Shown: piece after piece, positions 1 through 8,017 of the stretch
Layout: each line of letters starts with the position of its first letter
Position numbering within the stretch: the stretch's first letter is position 1
Assembly: GCA_028683685.1 (NCBI GenBank)
Contig: JAQUHH010000009.1
Coordinates: forward strand, 1-18,717
Origin: Bacteroidales bacterium
GTDB lineage: Bacteria > Bacteroidota > Bacteroidia > Bacteroidales > WCHB1-69
Reading direction: 5' to 3'
Length of the DNA: 18,717 nt
Program-made: the position numbers and the translations under genes
The notes under the pieces: model-generated
What the model saw: the letters and a program-made list of their open reading frames with translations, nothing else
What the model was told of the DNA's origin: nothing
Database searches by the model: none

Positions 1-127
1 CCTTGATAACACCAATATGGGCCGTCCCTTTGGCTCCGCCACCGCTGAGTACCAATGCTACTTTTTGTGCAGATATCAAAAAATGAAAACTCACCAGAAC
101 AAGAAGAATTAAAAATCGAAATTTCAT
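1..127 (-). CDS. Patatin-like phospholipase, secreted (5' end only)
   Basis: The reverse strand from ATG at 127 encodes 42 residues before the window ends. Residues 1-20 form a classic signal peptide: lysine and arginine, then a long run of Leu/Val/Phe/Ile, ending ISA before QK. The mature protein opens with VALVLSGGGAKG, the glycine-rich oxyanion-hole motif of patatin-family lipid acyl hydrolases, at about residues 23-34. The GxSxG nucleophile and the catalytic Asp lie outside the window. In Bacteroidota, exported patatins of this type often continue into a C-terminal BamA/Omp85-like barrel, but nothing here can confirm that. The gene would be exported by Sec and hydrolyse phospholipid or other acyl esters in the periplasm or at the surface. 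It lies downstream of the T9SS surface protein on the same strand, separated by about 250 bases, so it probably has its own promoter. The family is fairly certain and the full architecture unknown. Confidence 0.8.
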   Translation of the reverse strand, partial: MKFRFLILLVLVSFHFLISAQKVALVLSGGGAKGTAHIGVIK

Positions 128-325
128 TCAAAAATAATGTTTTTATATTTCTAAATTATGAAAATTAATGATAGCTATAAGGTATACGTTTGAAAACTGA
201 ATTTGTTTTACAAAATGAATAAATTTAATAATTATCAATTATTCCCTAGTTTCTTGATCCCTAGTTATTACTAAAAGATTAAAGAGACTGAATCACTTCT
301 GAAATTAAAAATATATGTAATTGTT

Positions 326-348
326 ATAATTGTCTAATAAACAATTAT
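326..348 (-). terminator. Weak candidate terminator after the T9SS protein gene
   Basis: An 8-bp perfect inverted repeat, ATAATTGT / ACAATTAT with a 7-nt loop, lies about 35 bases past the stop codon of the surface protein gene. The stem is entirely A/T except for one G-C pair, and the sequence after it on the minus strand is AT-rich without a clean U-run. It may end the transcript or may be a chance feature of AT-rich DNA. Confidence 0.25.
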
Positions 349-381
349 TTATGCAGGTTTTTTCAATATAGAATAGCCGTA

Positions 382-3339
382 TTAATAAAGAAGATTTATT
401 TTTCCAAAATATCGATGTCTCTCATTTAGATTGTCAAAAATAATAATTTCATAAATATAAGCTGCCATTACATCTCTTTGTTTTTTTGTGAACTTATCCC
501 TACCGTCCCATTGTGTGTAGAAATCATTTGTTTCAAAAACAAGTCTACCCCAGCGGTCATAGATTTTCATGCTGTAATCTCTTTCGATAAAACCAACAGC
601 TCTAGGTCCAAAACGTTCGTTTTTCCCATCCTCATTAGGAGAAAATGCGTTTGGTATCCATATTCCAAAATCTATATTTACGGTAACAGTTGTTTGAGCA
701 GTATCAATGCATCCATTGCCGTCGATAACAATCATAGTTACTTCATATTCGCCAGTGTTTTGATAGTTATGGGTTGGGTTTTCTGAGTTAGAATGAAAGC
801 CATCACCAAAAAACCAATCCCAACCCACAATCTCACTGTCTGTTAAGTCTTTGAAATTTACATTAGGGTTTTTTAAAGTTACTAAAGATGGATTTGCGAC
901 AAAAGCAGCATCAGGTCCTGGAATTCCAATAATTTCAATTGTATCTGTAATGGTACAGTATCCATCATTAATTGTAACGGTATATACTCCTGGATATAAA
1001 CTTGTTGCAGATTGGCTGTTTTGAGATGGAACTGTGTTCCAGGTGTATGAATAAATGCCTGAACCACCGCTAGGAAATGCCGAAACTTTACCAATACCTA
1101 CGATGCAGGTATCCATATATATATTGGTAAATTCGTTTTCTGGCGTAGGATGATTTATAATTGATTCAAAACCTACAGTAGAACAGCCATTAGCATCAGT
1201 AATTGTAACCGAATAATCACCACTTGTTAAATTTATAGCAGTTTGAGTGTTTTGAACAGGATTTGTGTTCCATTCAAACTCAATAGGTGCAGTACCCTCG
1301 GTATAATTTGCTTGAATCCATCCATTTTGTCCGTCACACATTTCGTTTTCGGATGTAAATTCAGCTATGATAGGAGAGGGGAAGTCAACAATATCAACGG
1401 TTTGAGTGGCTGTACAATTATTCGCATCTCTAAGAGTAACCGTATACGTTCCCGCAGGTAAATTATGAACGCTTAGGGTGTTTTGTGGAGGAACTGTGTT
1501 CCATATAATATTTACAGGAGCAGAACCGCCACTATAAATAACACTTGCACTACCGTTTGAAGCACTACAAGTTTCATCAACTTTAGTAATCTGGGTAATT
1601 TCTGGAGATGCTAAATCTTGAAGTGAATATGTGCCAGTAATAGTGCAACCAGTGCCATCTGTAGCTACCACAGTGTACGAACCAGGGGGTAAGTTGCTGG
1701 CGGTTGCTGTCGTTTGTGGTGGCGTAGTATTCCATTCGTAAGTAATGGGTTGAGTTCCTCCAGTTGTAGTAATCGCAATAGAACCATTGTTATCTCCGCA
1801 TGTTGGATGCGTGAGGTTAAAGTTTGATATATTTGGTCCTGAAGTGTTTCCAATTGTGTATGTTGCCGTTGATGTACAATTATTTTCATCGCTTACTGTA
1901 ACGGAATACTGGCCAGCTGGCATCCCTGAGAGGTTCTGAGATGTTTGTGGCGGTGTTGTACTCCATACATATGTTAATTCTTGAGTAGAGTTTATTACAA
2001 TATTTACTCCGCCATTGGATTGATTACAAGTGGCGTTGATGATGGATGAATTTGATATAACCGGACCCGCAATTGTAATTACCTGATATGTTTGTGTGAA
2101 GACGCAGGAGTTAGCATCTGTCAGCGTTAGTGTATATGAACCAGCGGGCAGGTTTGAAATAATTGTGTCGTGAGAAACAGGAGAAGTATTCCAGCTAATA
2201 CTAATAGGAGGTGTTCCTCCAGTATGACTGAATGAAATTTCTCCAGTGCTTGAGTAGCAATTGTCGTCCGTAATTGAAATATGGCTAATGGCTGGGGCGT
2301 CATATACAGTAACTGTTACTGTTGTTGTATTAGAACAGCCCTGAGACGATGTTCCTGTTACGGTATAGCTTGTTGTAGTGCTTGGTGAAACGGTGATAGA
2401 AGACCCTGTTTGTCCAGTGCTCCAACTATATGTAGAAGCTCCACTAGCAGTGAGAGTTGCATCATCACCCGGACATATATTTGTGGCTGTAGCAGTGACA
2501 TTAGGAAGGGGATTAACAACAACTGTTGCTTCAGTTGCGGGTCCAGGAGTACCTCCACTGGGTGTGATAATCAGTGTATATGTGCCTGCATTTACCGCTT
2601 GGGCATTGGGTATAGAGGCTGTAGAGGATGTTGACGATTGATAGAATCCGTTGGGACCTTGAAAAGTGAAAGTTACACCCGAGGGCGGGTTTTCTACTAC
2701 TAAGGTAGCTGTTTCACCAACACAAACAGTATCGCCTTGAAAAGGTCTGACAATAGCACAGTTAGTAGAACCAGTTGAAGTGGAATGACTTTCAAAATTA
2801 ATTTGGCAATGACTATTGGAATAGTTGGTTATTAATAATATATACCAACTTCCACTAGTTGCGTTAGGGATGTGAACATATTCTGTTGATTGAGCTGAAT
2901 AACTACAATCTATGATGTTTCCAATAGGATATCCTCCTAAATCTGAGGGGTTGGCACCATAATTTGGTCCGTGGGATGAACCTCCGCTTGTATTAAGTTG
3001 GCTGCATACACCTGAAGCAATCAAAGCATCAAATGAACTCGCCGTAAAGGGACCCCAACAGATGAAATCTAAGTCTCTGGAGGGAGTTGTCCACATGTGA
3101 ATATTTATTCGTCCAGCTTGGTCGACTTGTAAAAAATACCAGGCTGGGTTTGGAGTTGAATAAAGGCAGCCGATGTTAGACCCTGCAGAACCCGAACCAA
3201 CACCAGCCGGAAATTGATATGTTGGATCATCGGAACAAAAAGGATCCGCTGTTGCACAAGTTAAGCCCTGTCCCCATAAATTGGAATTGATTAAGAAAAA
3301 TCCTAAAAAAAGCAATAGAATTGTTGTTTTATTTTTCAT
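382..3339 (-). CDS. T9SS-exported multidomain surface protein with SprB-like repeats, PKD and CHU_C-type C-terminal domain
   Basis: I start this 985-residue protein at ATG 3339 because it is followed at once by a signal peptide (MKNKTTILLLFLGFFLIN, ending near WGQ). An in-frame ATG at 3375 would add 12 residues. In order: an N-terminal domain with eight cysteines (about 24-197) that I cannot name; two Ig-like/PKD-like segments (about 198-347), the second with the SYSWSTG-type strand; six SprB-like repeats of about 77 residues (349-808); a PKD domain (about 809-888) with WFFGDG and the NPTHNY turn; and the gliding-motility-associated C-terminal domain (about 889-985) with PNAFSPNEDGKNERF, IYDRWGRLVFE and WDGRD. 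That last domain is the sorting signal for type IX secretion, so the protein should cross the outer membrane and be attached to the surface or released. Repeats of this kind occur in adhesins such as SprB. An adhesive or matrix role is inferred; no catalytic domain is visible. It appears to be a single-gene transcript. Confidence 0.9.
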   Translation of the reverse strand: MKNKTTILLLFLGFFLINSNLWGQGLTCATADPFCSDDPTYQFPAGVGSGSAGSNIGCLYSTPNPAWYFLQVDQAGRINIHMWTTPSRDLDFICWGPFTASSFDALIASGVCSQLNTSGGSSHGPNYGANPSDLGGYPIGNIIDCSYSAQSTEYVHIPNATSGSWYILLITNYSNSHCQINFESHSTSTGSTNCAIVRPFQGDTVCVGETATLVVENPPSGVTFTFQGPNGFYQSSTSSTASIPNAQAVNAGTYTLIITPSGGTPGPATEATVVVNPLPNVTATATNICPGDDATLTASGASTYSWSTGQTGSSITVSPSTTTSYTVTGTSSQGCSNTTTVTVTVYDAPAISHISITDDNCYSSTGEISFSHTGGTPPISISWNTSPVSHDTIISNLPAGSYTLTLTDANSCVFTQTYQVITIAGPVISNSSIINATCNQSNGGVNIVINSTQELTYVWSTTPPQTSQNLSGMPAGQYSVTVSDENNCTSTATYTIGNTSGPNISNFNLTHPTCGDNNGSIAITTTGGTQPITYEWNTTPPQTTATASNLPPGSYTVVATDGTGCTITGTYSLQDLASPEITQITKVDETCSASNGSASVIYSGGSAPVNIIWNTVPPQNTLSVHNLPAGTYTVTLRDANNCTATQTVDIVDFPSPIIAEFTSENEMCDGQNGWIQANYTEGTAPIEFEWNTNPVQNTQTAINLTSGDYSVTITDANGCSTVGFESIINHPTPENEFTNIYMDTCIVGIGKVSAFPSGGSGIYSYTWNTVPSQNSQSATSLYPGVYTVTINDGYCTITDTIEIIGIPGPDAAFVANPSLVTLKNPNVNFKDLTDSEIVGWDWFFGDGFHSNSENPTHNYQNTGEYEVTMIVIDGNGCIDTAQTTVTVNIDFGIWIPNAFSPNEDGKNERFGPRAVGFIERDYSMKIYDRWGRLVFETNDFYTQWDGRDKFTKKQRDVMAAYIYEIIIFDNLNERHRYFGKINLLY
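916..2295 (-). repeat. Six tandem SprB-like protein repeats, about 231 bp each
   Basis: Within the T9SS protein six consecutive units of 76-77 residues follow one pattern: a Cys near the start, a Gly-Gly-x-x-Pro turn, Trp-Asn/Ser-Thr-x-Pro, a Leu-x-x-Gly-x-Tyr-x-Val-Thr strand, then a second Cys in an Asp-x-x-x-Cys context. Using the ATG at 3339, the first cysteines are residues 361, 438, 514, 591, 668 and 745. Their partners are 412, 488, 565, 642, 719 and 795, always 50-51 residues apart. The DNA copies have diverged well beyond recent duplication, so this is an old array kept in register by selection and not a slippage-prone repeat. Confidence 0.85.
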
Positions 3340-3543
3340 AATATTAATTTGCAAAATTCTCTTAAAAATGTACATTAATTAATTGAATTTATAAATATAT
3401 AATATTCCCATTTTTAATGTTCTAATCAAAAGACAATTTCGCATTTAGGAAAGTTGCCTTATTATTCAGTTTAGTGAATTCTTTTGTGAGATGTTTGTTT
3501 GTACCTAGTGTCACTACGAAAACATCTTGTTTTTAATTTATTT

Positions 3544-3575
3544 AAAAAAAATATTATTCTCACGGATAAGAATAA
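3544..3575 (-). terminator. Intrinsic terminator of the prfC/flavin reductase/LtaS-like unit
   Basis: Read on the minus strand just past the LtaS-like gene's stop codon, TTATTCT pairs with AGAATAA across an 8-nt loop (TATCCGTG). An AT extension with a 3-nt bulge can lengthen the stem. The hairpin is followed almost at once by a run of eight T. This is the expected form of a Rho-independent terminator and separates the unit from the downstream T9SS protein gene. Confidence 0.6.
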
Positions 3576-3580
3576 AAATA

Positions 3581-5563
3581 TTATTTTATCCCAGAAAGCT
3601 TGTGTTTTGTCAGATATTGAGTGATTTGATAGTTTGACTGTGCAAATTCCATCATGATTTTTTGTGTTTCTTTGTTTGAAAAACGGAGGGAGTTGTTTTC
3701 TAAAATGTTATAAAAGAGAGTAGTTCCATCCTCTCTCACAACAAGAAACCACTCTTTTGAAACAACACCATAAGAGCTATTATTGGCAACAATAGCATAT
3801 TGACGGTTTTCGTTTAATAAATCAACGCCCAAAGTATTGTTTACAAAAGGTATTTTGAGCATGCCCATTAGAGTCGGGAAAATATCCATTTGTGAAGCAA
3901 TTTCCGAAGATGAAAAAACTGAATCTATAATAGCTGGTGCATATATCAAAAAGGGAGTGTGATGATACGACAATGGAATTTCGTGTGGACCTGGAGCATT
4001 AAATCCATGGTCGGCAACAAATACAAAAATGGTGCTATCAAACCATGTCTGTTTTGAAGCTTGTGTCAAAAATTGTCCAATTGCCCAATCTGAATATTCT
4101 ATCATTTGTTTTTTTACATCCGATGATTTTGGACGCAAAGCAATGTCGGATGGGAAAATATAAGGTCCGTGATTGCTGGCTGTCATAAAGGCTGCCAAGA
4201 ACGGCTTTCCATGTAAGCTTTTTTGAGAAATCTTTTCTACTGCAAACTCAAACATTATATGATCGGGTACGCCTAAATTGCTGATTACTTTCTCTTTTGG
4301 ATAGTGTTTTTGACTTGTAATATCATCAAAATGATTGGCTGTCAAAAATCCTCCTAAGTTGTCAAACTGGTCGTCGTGCGGGATGAAAAATAGAGTTTGA
4401 TATCCGTTCTCTTTTAAAATGCCCGACAATCCTGAATAAATATTGATTGGAAAATCATTAAAAGGATGCTTTTGAGGAATGGCAGGAAATGCAAAAAGCG
4501 ATGAAAATATGCCATTGTAGGTATGAATCCCCGTTGTGTATGCCTGATCGAAGCAAATGGATTTTGTGGCTAAATCATCCAAAACTGGAGTAAAATTTTC
4601 ACTGTTTCCAAATCTTGCCATGTTTTGAGCACCCATGCTCTCCATAATTACTATTACTACATTGTAATTCAGGGGTTTTAGTCCAGAGTTTCGTGCTCTT
4701 GCTATGGGTGATTCATTTATTAATGTGTCCACCCCCAAATGTTTTTGCATTATCGCAATGGCTTGCTCGTCAGAGATATAATGAATTTCTTGATTTTCTG
4801 ATTTTTGAGTGTCCAGCCAACTTCTCATCAACGTAAATACAGGATTTAATCCCAATTGATTTGCATAAGGATAGGGCGAGAAAAATGCGGTGCCGATTCG
4901 AATGGGCGATTTTTGCTCCATTCTTCCTCGAATGCCCAAAAAAGTAATTCCCATAAATAAAATGCTAGCAATGCTGAAAATTAATATTCCTTTTGGTTTG
5001 GAGTGGATGTTCCAAAAGAGATTTTTATTGGAATAATTTCGGAATAAAAAGTTCACCCATTTAAACCACAAAAAAGAAAAAAGGATAAACGGAACGGCCG
5101 CTAACCAATATCGATACTCGCTAACAATCATCTGAATAACAAAAACAGGGGAGTCGAGCCATTGAAAAGCTGACATGTTGAATCTGTTTCCAAATTGGAT
5201 GTAAAATGGAATATCGGCAAAGCAAATTAAAAAGGCTAATATATATAATGTAATGATGAAAATCTTTACCAAACCCACAAAGTATTTTCGATGTTTGCGA
5301 AAAAGTTCCCCAACAGAAAGAATAACGATGGGCAACATCAATATATATCCCGAAATTACAGTATCAAAACGCCAACCCATAAAAAATGCTTGCATCATAA
5401 TCCAAACATTATTTTCTTGGATGCTTGGCAATTGGTTTAATGTTGCAAAAAACAGAATCAATCGCAAAATGGTAAAAAGAAAAATTCCTGATACATATAT
5501 TTTAAAAATCACTTTTAAGTGATGAGGAATAAAATCATTTATCTTTTTAAACCATTTTTTCAT
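3581..5563 (-). CDS. LtaS-type membrane sulfatase-fold phosphotransferase
   Basis: The first in-frame ATG (5563) gives 660 residues; a TTG two codons upstream is possible but less likely. The N-terminal third holds about five membrane segments (roughly 20-40, 68-88, 97-120, 150-172 and 192-212). A periplasmic alkaline-phosphatase/sulfatase domain follows. Metal-site residues are visible: Glu308 in IVIMESMG, the presumed nucleophile Thr348 in GIHTYNGIFSS, His465 in SNHGPY, and Asp518-His519 in FVADHG. These correspond to E255, T300, H416, D475 and H476 of Staphylococcus aureus LtaS. The region where LtaS has its substrate-contacting WNRD reads DDQFDNLGGF, as I recall for Gram-negative relatives. 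A Bacteroidota cell should lack lipoteichoic acid, so the enzyme probably moves a phosphoglycerol-like or phosphoethanolamine-like group onto a glycan or lipid; the substrate is unknown. It is the last gene of a unit with prfC, 14 nt after the flavin reductase. Confidence 0.85.
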   Translation of the reverse strand: MKKWFKKINDFIPHHLKVIFKIYVSGIFLFTILRLILFFATLNQLPSIQENNVWIMMQAFFMGWRFDTVISGYILMLPIVILSVGELFRKHRKYFVGLVKIFIITLYILAFLICFADIPFYIQFGNRFNMSAFQWLDSPVFVIQMIVSEYRYWLAAVPFILFSFLWFKWVNFLFRNYSNKNLFWNIHSKPKGILIFSIASILFMGITFLGIRGRMEQKSPIRIGTAFFSPYPYANQLGLNPVFTLMRSWLDTQKSENQEIHYISDEQAIAIMQKHLGVDTLINESPIARARNSGLKPLNYNVVIVIMESMGAQNMARFGNSENFTPVLDDLATKSICFDQAYTTGIHTYNGIFSSLFAFPAIPQKHPFNDFPINIYSGLSGILKENGYQTLFFIPHDDQFDNLGGFLTANHFDDITSQKHYPKEKVISNLGVPDHIMFEFAVEKISQKSLHGKPFLAAFMTASNHGPYIFPSDIALRPKSSDVKKQMIEYSDWAIGQFLTQASKQTWFDSTIFVFVADHGFNAPGPHEIPLSYHHTPFLIYAPAIIDSVFSSSEIASQMDIFPTLMGMLKIPFVNNTLGVDLLNENRQYAIVANNSSYGVVSKEWFLVVREDGTTLFYNILENNSLRFSNKETQKIMMEFAQSNYQITQYLTKHKLSGIK

Positions 5564-5577
5564 ATGCAAAGCTAAGA

Positions 5578-6162
5578 TTATTTTTTCTTTTTTACAGAAA
5601 AACCAAATTGGCCTATTTTTTCACCTTGACGGTAATAAAATCCATGTGAATAGTGAATTAATCCGGCTTTATAAAGCATTAATTTTTCTGTTTTTGGGTC
5701 AATTAAATCCGTATTGACATTTACCGCCAATATTTCAGACAAAAACAGATCGTGGCTGCCCAAAGGGATGATCTGTTTAACTTTGCATTCTAAATTTACG
5801 GGGGATTCCATAATTAGAGGAGCCTCAATTTCGGAAGCTTTCATGGGAGTTAAATTCATGGCTTCAAATTTATTTACTTCTCTGCCCGATTTCACTCCGC
5901 ACCAATCGGTGGCTTTTGCCAATTTGGCGGTGCTGAGGTTTACCACAAATTCGCCTGATTTTTTAATGATATCATATGAGTAACGTTCCGGACGAATGGA
6001 AATGGAACACATGGGCGGATTGGTGCAAACCGTGCCACCCCACGATACGGTAATAATATTGTATCCCTCCAGTTCATTGCCACAACTGACCATTAAGGCG
6101 GGTAAAGGATAAATTAAATTTCCACCCTTCCATCGTTGTTTTGTATATTGTATCTTGCTCAT
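5578..6162 (-). CDS. Flavin reductase-like FMN-binding split-barrel protein
   Basis: The chosen start is ATG 6162, giving 194 residues and a 10-nt gap after the prfC stop codon. An upstream ATG at 6240 would add 26 residues lying inside prfC (which ends at 6173) with no family likeness. The protein belongs to the flavin reductase-like domain family (the DIM6/NTAB type, PF01613): NLIYPLPALMVSCG at the N-terminus, FVVNLST mid-protein, SGREVNKFE near the presumed flavin site, and the ECKVKQIIPLGSHDLFLSEIL strand pair that typically ends the domain. Such proteins bind FMN or FAD and reduce free flavin with NAD(P)H or serve partner oxygenases; the substrate and electron donor cannot be read here. 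No partner monooxygenase is nearby. Its place between prfC and the LtaS-like gene suggests shared transcription, not an obvious shared pathway. The lysine-rich tail (VKKKK) is unremarkable. Confidence 0.85.
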   Translation of the reverse strand: MSKIQYTKQRWKGGNLIYPLPALMVSCGNELEGYNIITVSWGGTVCTNPPMCSISIRPERYSYDIIKKSGEFVVNLSTAKLAKATDWCGVKSGREVNKFEAMNLTPMKASEIEAPLIMESPVNLECKVKQIIPLGSHDLFLSEILAVNVNTDLIDPKTEKLMLYKAGLIHYSHGFYYRQGEKIGQFGFSVKKKK

Positions 6163-6172
6163 AAACAGTTTT

Positions 6173-7789
6173 TTACCAATATGAAGCTTCGCTAATTGAT
6201 TTTTGATCCGTTTTAAATTCGGAAGTAAAGTGGAATTCAATTTTTGGAAAATTTTCTTGCGTTGTTTTTAGCATCCAAGCACTTTCTGCCAAATAAACGG
6301 GCAAATTTTCTTTGTCATAGGCGATAAGGCGACTTTTCATATTTATAAAACGATCGAGTTCTTTTGGGTCTTTGCTGGTTATCCAGCATGCTTTATAATA
6401 ATTGAGATGCTGAAAAATACACGCAGCACTATATTCGTGTAAAAGTCGGAATTGAATTACTTCAAACTGAAGGTCGCCAACGGTTCCCACAATTTTAATA
6501 TTTCCGGGTTGCTGAATAAAAAGCTGAGCCACTCCTTCGTCTGTCAATTGGCGAATTCCTTTTTCTAATTGCTTGGTTTTAAAAGGATCTTTGTTGATTA
6601 ATTCTTTAAAAAGTTCGGGGGAGAAGCTTGGAATTCCTTGAAAATTCATTTTTTCGCCCTCGGTTAGCGTATCTCCAATTTTAAAAATCCCAGTGTCGTA
6701 TAAACCCACAACATCGCCTGGCAAAGAACTGTCTATAATTGTTTTTTCATTTGCCATAAAACTTGTTGGATTTGAAAAGCGAACTTTTTTATCCAAACGG
6801 GTGTGATAATAATATTTATTTCGTTCAAATTTACCAGAAACAATACGACAAAAAGCTATTCTGTCGCGATGATTTGGGTCGAGATTGGCGTGAATTTTAA
6901 AAATAAATCCAGTAAACTCTGGCTCTTCCGGATTGACTTTCCGCACATCCGTATTTCTAGGTTGAGGAAATGGTGCAATTCGGATAAAAGTGTCTAGCAA
7001 CTCTTGTACCCCAAAATTATTAATGGCACTGCCAAAAAAGACAGGTGCTAAAAGTCCGTCTAAATATAACGATTTATCAAAAGGTTCGTAAAGTTCTTCA
7101 ATAAAATTAATATCATCACGTAAGGAAGTTGCGGATGGTTTTCCAATAATTTCTTCTAATTTATGATCTAAAATATCTTCAATTTGAGCACTATTAGTCG
7201 ATATTTCAGTTTTATTGATGGCGAAAAGTTTCAAGTTTTTATCATAAATATTATACACTCCTTTAAAAGAATTTCCCATGCCAATAGGCCAAGTGAGGGG
7301 ACGAGTGTGAATTTTAAACTCTTTTTCAATCTCATCCAAAAGTTCAAAAGGATCTTTTCCTTCACGGTCGAGTTTGTTAATAAAAATAATGACAGGTGTA
7401 CTTCGCATGCGGCAGACCTCCATTAATTTTCGAGTTTGATCCTCAATCCCTTTTGCTGAATCAATCACCAAGATAACGCTGTCCACCGCCGTTAGAGTGC
7501 GATAGGTGTCTTCTGCAAAATCTTTGTGTCCAGGGGTATCTAATATATTTATTTTGAAACCTTTGTATTCAAAACCCATCACTGAGGTCGCTACTGAAAT
7601 TCCCCTCTGTTTTTCTATTTCCATAAAGTCGGAAGTAGCGGTTTTGGTGATTTTATTACTTTTTACCGCCCCAGCGGTTTGAATAGCTCCACCAAAAAGC
7701 AAAAGTTTTTCTGTAAGAGTCGTTTTTCCGGCGTCGGGGTGACTGATAATACCGAAGGTTTGGCGTTGCTGAAGAGTGTTATCTGGCAT
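6173..7789 (-). CDS. prfC: Peptide chain release factor 3 (RF3)
   Basis: This 538-residue GTPase releases RF1/RF2 from the ribosome after translation termination. The family members are about 525-530 residues, so it is full length. GTP-binding motifs are clear: the RF3-typical P-loop ISHPDAGKTT (residues 15-24), QRGISV (61-66, switch I), DTPGH (84-88) and NKLD (138-141). The remainder matches the RF3 beta-barrel and C-terminal domains, with GDLQFEVIQFRL and YDKENLPVYLAES near the end. It is the first gene of a minus-strand unit that continues into the flavin reductase and LtaS-like genes. A good candidate promoter lies about 40-70 bases upstream. RF3 is a non-essential accessory factor in other bacteria. 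The assignment over EF-G or other translational GTPases rests on the P-loop context and length. Confidence 0.97.
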   Translation of the reverse strand: MPDNTLQQRQTFGIISHPDAGKTTLTEKLLLFGGAIQTAGAVKSNKITKTATSDFMEIEKQRGISVATSVMGFEYKGFKINILDTPGHKDFAEDTYRTLTAVDSVILVIDSAKGIEDQTRKLMEVCRMRSTPVIIFINKLDREGKDPFELLDEIEKEFKIHTRPLTWPIGMGNSFKGVYNIYDKNLKLFAINKTEISTNSAQIEDILDHKLEEIIGKPSATSLRDDINFIEELYEPFDKSLYLDGLLAPVFFGSAINNFGVQELLDTFIRIAPFPQPRNTDVRKVNPEEPEFTGFIFKIHANLDPNHRDRIAFCRIVSGKFERNKYYYHTRLDKKVRFSNPTSFMANEKTIIDSSLPGDVVGLYDTGIFKIGDTLTEGEKMNFQGIPSFSPELFKELINKDPFKTKQLEKGIRQLTDEGVAQLFIQQPGNIKIVGTVGDLQFEVIQFRLLHEYSAACIFQHLNYYKACWITSKDPKELDRFINMKSRLIAYDKENLPVYLAESAWMLKTTQENFPKIEFHFTSEFKTDQKSISEASYW

Positions 7790-7828
7790 AAAATTGATTA
7801 ATTATCTTTAAATTCTAAATTTAGATTG

Positions 7829-7861
7829 CAAAATTAGCAATTTTGAACGATTTATTGCAAA
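7829..7861 (-). promoter_or_regulatory. Bacteroidota-type promoter for prfC
   Basis: On the minus strand TTTG (7861-7858) is followed after 21 nt by TAATTTTG (7836-7829), matching the -33 TTTG and -7 TAnnTTTG boxes used by the principal sigma factor of this phylum. The -7 box ends 39 bases before the prfC ATG, leaving a leader of roughly 30-35 nt. Confidence 0.55.
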
Positions 7862-7896
7862 AAATGGTTTTTGGCAAAAAGCTAGAGTTTGATTTC

Positions 7897-7912
7897 TTCG
7901 TGTTTACACGAA
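7897..7912. repeat. Short inverted repeat upstream of prfC
   Basis: TTCGTGTTTACACGAA is a 7-bp inverted repeat with a TT centre, lying about 35 bases upstream of the proposed prfC -33 box and downstream of the YfhO-like gene. It lacks an adjacent U-run on the minus strand, so it is unlikely to be a terminator. It could be an operator half-site pair, a weak transcript-end hairpin, or chance. Confidence 0.3.
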
Positions 7913-8017
7913 AGCGATTATCGTTCAAATATTCTTGCCATGAAATCATTAATGAGTATTAAAGTATAGGATAAAAATATGAAGTTGAAAAGTTTTGGTA
8001 GATTATGTTACTGATAA

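Noticed and set aside
129..136. CAAAAATA, a minus-strand match to the -7 box TAnnTTTG, just before the patatin ATG
   Set aside because: It ends two bases from the start codon, so transcription would begin at or inside the ATG. A chance match in AT-rich DNA is more likely.
243..266. Direct repeat TCCCTAGTT with a 15-base period
   Set aside because: Only two 9-base copies, no further units or partner element; too short to call a functional or mobile-element repeat.
478..786. 102-codon open frame on the plus strand inside the surface protein gene
   Set aside because: It is opposite the conserved PKD and T9SS sorting domains and its translation has no family likeness.
5564..5569. TTG start two codons before the ATG of the LtaS-like gene
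   Set aside because: An ATG follows immediately and begins a normal lysine-rich N-terminus; nothing favours the TTG.
6163..6240. N-terminal extension of the flavin reductase from ATG 6240
   Set aside because: The extra 26 residues overlap prfC, show no likeness to the family, and the ATG at 6162 gives normal length and spacing.
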